Shown: one piece after another, positions 56,747-64,000 of the stretch
Layout: every line of letters starts with the position of its first letter
Position numbering within the stretch: the stretch's first letter is position 1
NCBI RefSeq assembly: GCF_932526225.1
Contig: NC_064039.1
Location: 12,976,139 to 13,040,138, forward strand
Source of the DNA: Nematostella vectensis
Lineage: Eukaryota > Cnidaria > Anthozoa > Actiniaria > Edwardsiidae
Reading direction: 5' to 3'
Length of the DNA: 64,000 bases
Translations under genes and position numbers: made by a program
Notes under the pieces: generated by a model
Seen by the model: only the letters and a program-made list of their open reading frames with translations
Database searches by the model: none
Told to the model about the DNA's origin: nothing

Positions 56747-59700
56747 TCAATCATTGAGACAGACAAGGGCCGCTCCACTACCAGGCCTGGTCGCAAACAG
56801 CGCCTCCGAGACTCGCTCCTGACGGGCAGGGGTGGAGTAGTACTCTTTGGTGACCTTCGCGATGAAGTCATCCACATCTTGTTCACGGACCATGGATACA
56901 GTGCAGCCGCCCCAGCCCGCCCCGGTCAGGCGAGAACCCAGGGCACCCGCTTTCCTGTGGAAAAAGGAAGTTGAAATGCCAAGTTAGATATTAAAAAAAC
57001 ATAGCTCCTATTTTTTATGATAACGCACTTTTTTAATTGGGGTTTTGTATAAATTTTTTGAAAATCTAGTCAAAGGATTATGGATTTTACGGCTTTTACA
57101 ACGCTTTAAAAAACGCCTTCTCCCACAAAATACCGAATGACACACAAAAAGCTGTTACTCGTGCATCATACTCCAATTGTGGATTATTGTTTCGAAATCT
57201 CCTTGCAAAAGATTTCAAATGTAAACAATAACAATGTATCCCTTATGAAAATTTTGATCAAAAAAACAGAAACATTATTAGTAGTTGTAGTAGTATGAAT
57301 TTTTTAATTTGAAAATATTTATTTAAAAATATTTTATATTAAAAATGTTTAATAAAAATCACACGACTCCAACAATAACAATAATCAAAATACTGTAAAG
57401 AGAAAAGTTGCAAATCATTAGGATGGTTGGAAAAATTGTCAAAATAATAACAAGAAATTTGTGACATTAATTTAAAATACTAATAATTATATATATAATA
57501 ATTACACAAATCAGGATGACTGCATACAATACCTGCAGATAGTCACTAGGGTGTTAAGCTCCTCGCAGCTACACTCATAAAGCTCGCTACAACTCTTAAA
57601 ACTGCCGTTCATCAACTCTCCAAGGACCTGTGAACAAATAACAAGATGTTTTATTAAAAAACAGATGTGAAAAACAAACTTCTCTGAATTCCAACTAAAA
57701 CATACAGGGCCATCACCAACCATGAAATGGCTGCAGGTAAATAAATATGACTACTAAGACAATATGATCGCAAGGGTATAAACCAACCGCATGTAGAGTT
57801 GTATTAAAAAAATTAATAAATGACTAGATCAAGGAAATGGGAGTGGAATGGTTAGTATTTGTATAGCACAAATAAGCACTGTCAGACATGAGCAAATGTG
57901 CTAAGTATGCAACTGACTTTAGTCATCAGTATCGTCTACTCCACACAGTTTACAATCAGTGAAAGCTAGTGTGGAAACACTATCACTGACGATGGTACAA
58001 CAGCTCAATATCCCCAGTAGGAATTCTAAGGGAAAGTTCATTTGAGTTCATCATGAGGATACTGTGGGGGGGGGGGGGGGGGGATCACAAGAAACTTCCA
58101 AGGTCAAAAGGGGGGCGGGCATAAAAAGTGTTTGGATTTTAAAAAGGGGGGTCACTGATTCCTTCGGATGTTTGTCTCTACTATATAATTTGACGAAGTG
58201 TCAAATCAGACTTCTTGGTTTAACTTGTCTCGGTTTGGGGGCAGATATTTGGCATGCAAAATCAAGGCGTCCAGGATACGCATTAATTAAGCCACGTTTT
58301 ATATACACTATTTTAATAAAGGTTGTCATTGGCAAATGGTGAATGGCAATTGGTAAATGGTGAATGGCAATTGCCTTCTGGGGTATTAATAATTGACAAA
58401 CATGATAAGTGATTTATTAGCGAAAATATTATCCAAATTTTCCTGCATTCAGTAGAAATTTGACGAGTTCCATGGTATTTTTTGATAGCAGAACCGCCAA
58501 TTAACAATTGGCATTTGCCATTTGCACTGACAACATATTATGAAATAGGTGTATGCAATGCGAACCTGTATACACCCTAAATACATCTTTTTATGGTTTC
58601 TGCCATACAATATTAAAAAGTGCTTATTTTCCATTTCTAAAAGATAAACGTTCTAATGCTGAAATCGCTCATTCCCCATCATCAAAATCCGCACTCACAT
58701 CTGATTTGCTGTCTTTCTCGCTCTCTTTCTTTTATTTTTTCTCGTGCTGCGCTTTTTTTTCCAAGGAGAAGATCGAAAAGCCTTTTTGCTTCTTTTCGTC
58801 ATCTATAGCACCAAACACTATCATGTTGCAACCAATACATCTTTTTATGGTTTCTGCCATACAATATTATAAAGTGCTTATTTTCCATTTCTAAAATATA
58901 AACATTTCAATGCTATAAGCGCTCATTCTCCATCATCAAAATCCGCACTCACATCTGATTCGCTGTCTTTCTCGCTCGCTCTCTTTCTTTTCTTTTTTCT
59001 CGTGCTGCGCTTTTTTTTAGCATGGAGAGGATCGAAAAGCCTTTTTGCTTCTTTTACGTCATCTATAGCACCAAACACTATCATGTTGCAACCTGGGGTT
59101 ATTAGTCCAATTTTTGAGAAATCGAGTGCCTTTACTTTTTCTGAATAAATGTTTTCAGCCATTTTCTTCCCCTCCACTTTCTGTCCAACTTGCAGCTATT
59201 CTCTTGATCGCATTCATTGCAGTTCCTTCCTTTGCTCCTTCTTTCTTCAGTTTTCGGGAGAGGGGTAAACGAAAATATGGGGGAAGCGTAAGGAGGGCAT
59301 GGGAAATTTTGTTCCTCCTGAGGGGGGTCAACTAATTTCATTCCTTACTTTTATCAAAATCCTCATGCTCCCAACCCCCTACCTCGGGATAATAAATATA
59401 CTTTCCCTAATATCTTTTGTTGATTATGAAATACAGCAAGCACCTGTGCGGCATCCTGAGGTTTGGTTTTGCAGACTTCTTTAAACTTGAGAACCCTCGC
59501 TGCCTCTGAGTAGACATGCTTTGATCGGTCATGTAACTTAAAGCTGGTTACAGCAGCTGTTGACTCACTCATACACTTTGTTACCAGCTCTGCATCCTAG
59601 AAGACAAGCAATTGGAAAATGTGATCATGAGCAAAGCCCCGAGCCACCAGAGGAGTAGAAATAAGAGAAAACAGCAATGACACGGTAATAACTTACACTC

Positions 59701-62700
59701 AATTCAAAAAATTTACAAAGCTCCTCCTTGGTGTATGCTTCATTGTGAAGAGTTGATTCCACAATAGTCACCCTAAAACAAAGTTACAACTGCAATTAAA
59801 ACAATCAAATCTATGTTGAACAACTGATATGATCAAATCAGCATTGTTGTTAAAAAAATGACTACATTTTTTATTGTGACTCTTTATATAGATGGCTATC
59901 ATTAAGGGAAAACTCACATTTCATCAAGACTCACACCAAGAGCATCTTGTACTTCACTCAGGCGGCGGATTTTCTGCCAATCGAGTCCTTTGGATTTTGC
60001 TAAAACCTGAAGGTAAATATACACACAGTAAAACAAATAACGTTTTAGTGGTTAGCAAGGAATGAAAGATGAAAATAAGCATAAAGTAAGTGTTAATAAG
60101 GGGGTTCAGAGGTTAGAACGACAGGCATGGTGCATCCCACTTCTCTTCCTATTAAAAAATTAACAAATTGACACACTGAGAACTAAGAAGATTACCGAAA
60201 AGCTAGCAAAACTGTTGCAATGTGGCAAAGCCAAGGACACATAAGTGTTGTTTATTTTGTGGTAAGAAAAAGACACAGACCTTGGCAGCAAGCCGGCATT
60301 CTACCACACGCACATTAAAATGTGTCCCTGCAGAGGTTGACTTCTTCATTTCCACCTTAGAAAAAAATAACAAAATATATCCTTCATGTATCCTTCTAGA
60401 ATAGATCAACCCATCCCACCCCACCCCCCCAAACACCCAGACAGGAAATTCCTGTGACCAAGGGGATAAACATGCTGAATTTTAGCTGATCTCAGGGTAA
60501 GAAAATTTCAGGAGGTGGTGGTGATGGTGGTGGGCCTATGGGAAGAGGATATGGAATTTCTTTGGAATCACAAATTTTTTTTCTTACCAGGCTGTTGGCG
60601 ATAACAAAGGCAAGTCCATCTGGCAGAGTGACGTCAAAGGCCCTGATAGGGTTAAATTCTATATGCTTTGCCTAGTAAAAGTCAAGTGGAAATAAGATGT
60701 AAGAAACATTTTAGATGTGAGAATTACTTTACTGAAGAGCTAATGTATCTAAAAAAGTCAGTAAAACAGAATGAATACTTACAGTTCCAGGTTCAGCAAG
60801 AAATGAGATTGCTTGATCCATGCTGCACACAAAAAAAGAACGTTTTGGATTTACAGGCTATTTAAAATATGTTAAAAGCTGTTGAGTTTAGAGGTGTTGT
60901 TCTCAATCAAATGTGCACCCCCCTGAATGTGTCTGTGAGTTACTTACCCACCGCCCTCAGTCCCAATGTACCTCTCGCACTTTGTACACACTTCTGCAAG
61001 CTCGGTCTAATAAAAAGGACAAAATGTGCAAATAAACAGAAACCTGAACCAACAAAAGACAAAATAATCTATCAGAATCCACACTATAAAAAGGCCATCC
61101 ACTTTTTGCAACAGAAAACAAGTCAAATACTGTGATTTCATCCTTTTTCGTTTTTTTTAATATGACAATTTGTTTTAATTGTCAGCCCCCTCCCACAACA
61201 TGCTCCGTGGCCCCCAAGCGTGGCCACCTGTTTTGTGGCCAATAGGAATGCAAGACACATACCATTCAATACCCTGTACCTTGCTAAGCTCCAATGTGTT
61301 AACATGAAGCGTCGCCAGACAGGAGCAGCAAACAAGAGCAGATGAGCTAGACAGACCTGCACTGTTTGGTACGTTACCATCAACCAAGACGTTCATTCCA
61401 ACTGGGTCGAGTATAGGGACTCGGTCAACAATTCCCTGAAAATCAAGAAAAAAAACTTTCATCACACATCCATCGAACAAAACTTGATAGTATACAGTAG
61501 AATGTATACTGTACACTAACAATAGATACATATTTGTACATGAGCTTTCACAAGCACTTATTGAATATGCACCTCTAAAAATTGTGAATTTTTGATGTCT
61601 CAATAAATTCATAATTAAAAGAAACATGATTTCTGCAACTTCAAAAATTTTTTGCCAGATTTTAACTACTGGGTACTTTTGAGCAAGATTGTAAGAAAAA
61701 CAGACAACAGACAGAAACCTCCCCCTCTATTTCAAGTCCAACACTACCAGTTGAGTTAAGATACCGCTGACCCAGGACGGTATGTCTTGAAGTTTTTAAC
61801 AATGCACTGCGGTGTCTTTTCTGTCTATCAATGACACCGCTACAGCCTGTTGCTTACAACAGTAACTTGTTGTAAATAGTCTTTTTACATCTTCTATTAT
61901 CTGTAGTAATTATGTAGTTTTTAAAGGGTCCGCAGTAAATGGCCATGCTGTTGCGGCTACCCTGCTTATTGTGGCGAAGCTAATAAAATAAAATAAAATA
62001 AAAAATAAAATAAATGGATGTGACAATGTGATAGTATATGGCACCTTATATCCACAGAGGAAGTAATGATACCACTCCTCGCCATCGATGTTGTAATCAA
62101 TGTTATCCACACTGAAATCCCTAGAGAAAGTATACAAAGATGAAACATTTTTTGCTTAGGTGATGGTATTTCTGCAAAAAAAATTTCTAGAGCCAAAATA
62201 ATTTGGGTATAACAAGGCATATTAATCTCTTTTACTAAAACTAACTGATATCATTTAGGGTTGCTGTTAGTAAGAGAGAAAAGTTCCTTTGAAATACACA
62301 TAATTTAACAAAAAAAAAAAATTAACAGAAACTAAATAAAAAAAATGCTAGATCCAGAATCCTGGAAGGGAATGGGAGCCAATCCCCCAAAAAACAAGGC
62401 TTTAATTTATAAAAATTTATTAGCCTGAGTGCATCTACAATTCTTATTGTTATACAATAAGAATTGTAAACGGGTGCACGCAGGCTAAAATGTATAAACT
62501 TTAGCTTCAATATTATTAATTGGGAAGAAAGTCTAAAGGGTGGGGTGGGTGTTTTAATGCCTTCCCACCCACCCCAGCTGCATGTACCACTATTAAGTAT
62601 TATCATACTTGAAATCTGGATTGGTGTTAGCAATGCGAAGAATTCCTTTAGTGTTGGGACATGCAGCAATGACAATGTCTTGCTCTAGAGCCATCGGCAA

Positions 62701-63788
62701 CACGCCATACCCACAGTAGTCGATGTGTTCACCTGAAGGATGCACGACAAAGATCATAACCAAGATAAGTCCCACTCATGGTGGAAGAGATGAAAAAGAA
62801 AGAGGCAAATGTAACACACTTCTACTGTTAGAAACTTATCATTGCTATTAGAAGAGTGGCGGATACAGGGGGTGGATTGGGTGGATATAATACCTGTCAA
62901 CTCTCCCGCATTGGGCAGGAGTCTCAAGATTTTGGACCCCTTCTCCCGCTCTACCACGTTGAGCACAAAATCTCCCGCTTCTTAGCGATTTTAATCGCTT
63001 CCGAAAAATTATTCTATAGAAAATAGTCATTTTGCTTATTTTCTTTTAAAATATTTAAGACAATAATTCTTTTGTGCAGCACAATTTATCTTACACCCTT
63101 GTGAGATCTATAAGTGGATTTGTTTGTGAGAGCTTTCTATACGGCAAATGCCTGCAAGGTAACCACCCCTCCCCCCCAAAATGAATATGCCCCACCCCTC
63201 CCTCAAAAAATTCTCAAGCCTTGAGATTTTCGGATGTTGACAGGTATGAGATATCCACCCCCTTTTTTGAGTAAAAAAAAAGTCTTTTATGTTTAAAGAA
63301 AATAAATGTCTGAGGGATGGGAGGTACTGTCCATGTGCCTTCGCCTGCTTGACTTTGCTGACACGACAAATCCAATTCAGCGTGAAGTATCATGTGAAGT
63401 ATCAGGAATAGTTATACAGTAAGCCATCTATCTGGCCATTATCCACCCCCCATTTTTAAATCCTGGATCCGCCCCTGTATTGTGATGTTATAAAGTGTTT
63501 GCAGTTGATAACTAAAAACTTGAATATGGATGCTTCTCACTAAATTAGCATCATGCAAAAGTAAAATAAAGGGCCCCATGGGATTTGGAAATAATAAAAA
63601 CTGATTTGGATCTTTGGGACTTGTGGTCAAATGTGCCTTAAAGCATATTGTTAAATCCCATAACACTTTAACAAAAAAACAATATTTCTTGCATACCAAT
63701 AAGGTTGACCCTGCCTGGTGCTCTTGCAAAGAATGCTGGGAAAACACCATTATACTTCTTCAAAAACTTTTTCTGGAGTTCCTCATAT
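56747..63788 (-). CDS. GALK2: N-acetylgalactosamine kinase, GALK2 (5' end outside window)
   Basis: Thirteen exons on the minus strand: 63697-63788, 62609-62732, 62045-62120, 61280-61435, 60948-61006, 60783-60822, 60588-60671, 60281-60355, 59918-60006, 59697-59772, 59444-59596, 57533-57627, 56747-56954. All phases connect, giving ~442 codons. GHMP-kinase marks are '[12 protein letters not shown]' joined to [18 protein letters not shown] (substrate signature), the ATP loop '[14 protein letters not shown]', catalytic '[18 protein letters not shown]' and the C-terminal '[14 protein letters not shown]'. EHIDYCGY rather than EHTDYN and the total length favour GALK2 over GALK1. The enzyme phosphorylates GalNAc at C1 with ATP in the cytosol. 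Only the first ~20 residues are missing, upstream of 63788. Introns carry several transposon copies. Confidence 0.95.
57176..57245. repeat. Dispersed repeat, 'CGCAAATAAACC' family, weak copy 4
   Basis: TTGTTTCGAAATCTCCTTGCAAAAGATTTCAAATGTAAACAATAACAATG resembles the core of 14517-14690. The match is short and diverged. Confidence 0.4.
58322..58534. mobile_element. ~213-bp MITE with GTTGTCA ends in a GALK2 intron
   Basis: The left end GTTGTCATTGGCAAATGG and right end CCATTTGCACTGACAAC form a terminal inverted repeat. Subterminal GGCAATTG / CAATTGGC copies repeat inside both ends. No coding capacity; TSD not resolved. Confidence 0.75.
58580..59398 (-). repeat. Dispersed coding-like repeat (family F) with internal tandem duplication
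   Basis: On the minus strand it reads [10 protein letters not shown], then '[20 protein letters not shown]', '[20 protein letters not shown]', [15 protein letters not shown] and a Lys/Arg-rich then acidic C-terminus ([12 protein letters not shown] ... DFDDGE). The 3' part is duplicated in tandem, 58580-58833 versus 58834-59093 (~257-bp unit). A degenerate copy in the RRP15 intron (13905-14400) preserves the order. I do not recognise the protein. Confidence 0.6.
62853..63477. mobile_element. GGCGGAT-ended repeat interrupted by a family-A MITE
   Basis: The left end GTGGCGGATACAGGGGGTGG and right end CCTGGATCCGCCCCTG correspond to the ends at 56231-56414. A complete CATACCTGTCAA-type MITE (62889-63248) is inserted in it. 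It lies in a GALK2 intron. Confidence 0.65.
62889..63248 (-). mobile_element. CATACCTGTCAA-type MITE (family A), intact copy 3, inverted
   Basis: Ends AATACCTGTCAA and TTGACAGGTATG, with near-identical 6-bp flanks GGATAT and AGATAT. The interior matches 10109-10500 in reverse orientation (GCGGGAGA ... GGATTTGTTTGTGAGAGCTT ... CTCAAGCCTTGAGA). Confidence 0.88.
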
Positions 63789-64000
63789 CTACATACAGAC
63801 AGTTAGAGTTTAGTTTATCAATAGTAATCCATGACAAACAACTGTCTAGAGTAATATTTGATTATTATTATGTACACCAACCCCCTCATACATCCCATAC
63901 AGTATACTCCCCCTCCCCCGTTTTTTTTCAATAATAATTGTTCTTCATAATATCAAACGATTTTGACACAATCGATTAGAATCTGTTACAATGATACAGT
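63789..64000. other. Partial GALK2 intron at the window edge
   Basis: No exon sequence is visible between 63789 and the window end. The first GALK2 exon(s) must lie beyond it. Confidence 0.6.

Overview
The window looks like animal nuclear DNA, most likely from an anthozoan cnidarian such as a sea anemone. The flanks are AT-rich. Six host genes have conventional GT-AG introns and clear animal orthologues, and several short inverted-repeat transposon families recur. The species call is inference.

Host genes, left to right: CFAP20DC (+, 2079-7423, six exons); TMEM86-type lysoplasmalogenase (-, 10552-12595); RRP15 (+, 13473-17903, seven exons), divergent from TMEM86; a short-chain dehydrogenase of the retinol/steroid type (+, 34829-39158, four exons); an LMO1/LMO3-type LIM-only gene (-, 42010-47962, 5' exon not found); and GALK2 (-, 56747-63788, thirteen exons, 5' end outside the window). 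I traced exon phases from codon to codon in CFAP20DC, RRP15, the dehydrogenase and GALK2, and they are consistent. LMO was checked at its single junction.

The odd part is 19.0-32.8 kb, a GC-rich, gene-dense, virus-like island with long terminal inverted repeats. It is a decayed Polinton-like (Maverick-like) endogenous DNA virus. It holds remnants of a penton-like minor capsid protein, a candidate major capsid protein, an A32/FtsK-type packaging ATPase, a retrovirus-type (rve) integrase, several small membrane proteins, and one very large replication gene. That replication gene reads in order as Cys-rich zinc module, family-B DNA polymerase, superfamily-1 helicase and HNH-like nuclease module. 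The polymerase-helicase junction lies inside one uninterrupted 288-codon frame. Most of the genes carry frame changes or stop codons, so the copy is dead. The gene set and the multi-enzyme fusion are the most interesting things here.

The island is nested like a Russian doll. It sits inside a 6-bp-TSD inverted-repeat element (18987-33213) whose intact relatives lie at 10109-10500 and 62889-63248. That element also carries a second small transposon (32913-33043). The whole is flanked by 38-bp inverted repeats of Tc1/mariner look (18601 and 33411).

Other structure includes a ~2.1-kb 21-bp minisatellite inside a dehydrogenase intron (open in all codons on both strands), a 24-bp minisatellite in the LMO intron, a ~60-bp minisatellite just past the GALK2 stop, several MITEs with visible TIRs, and a diverged segmental duplication at 51.3-55.3 kb.
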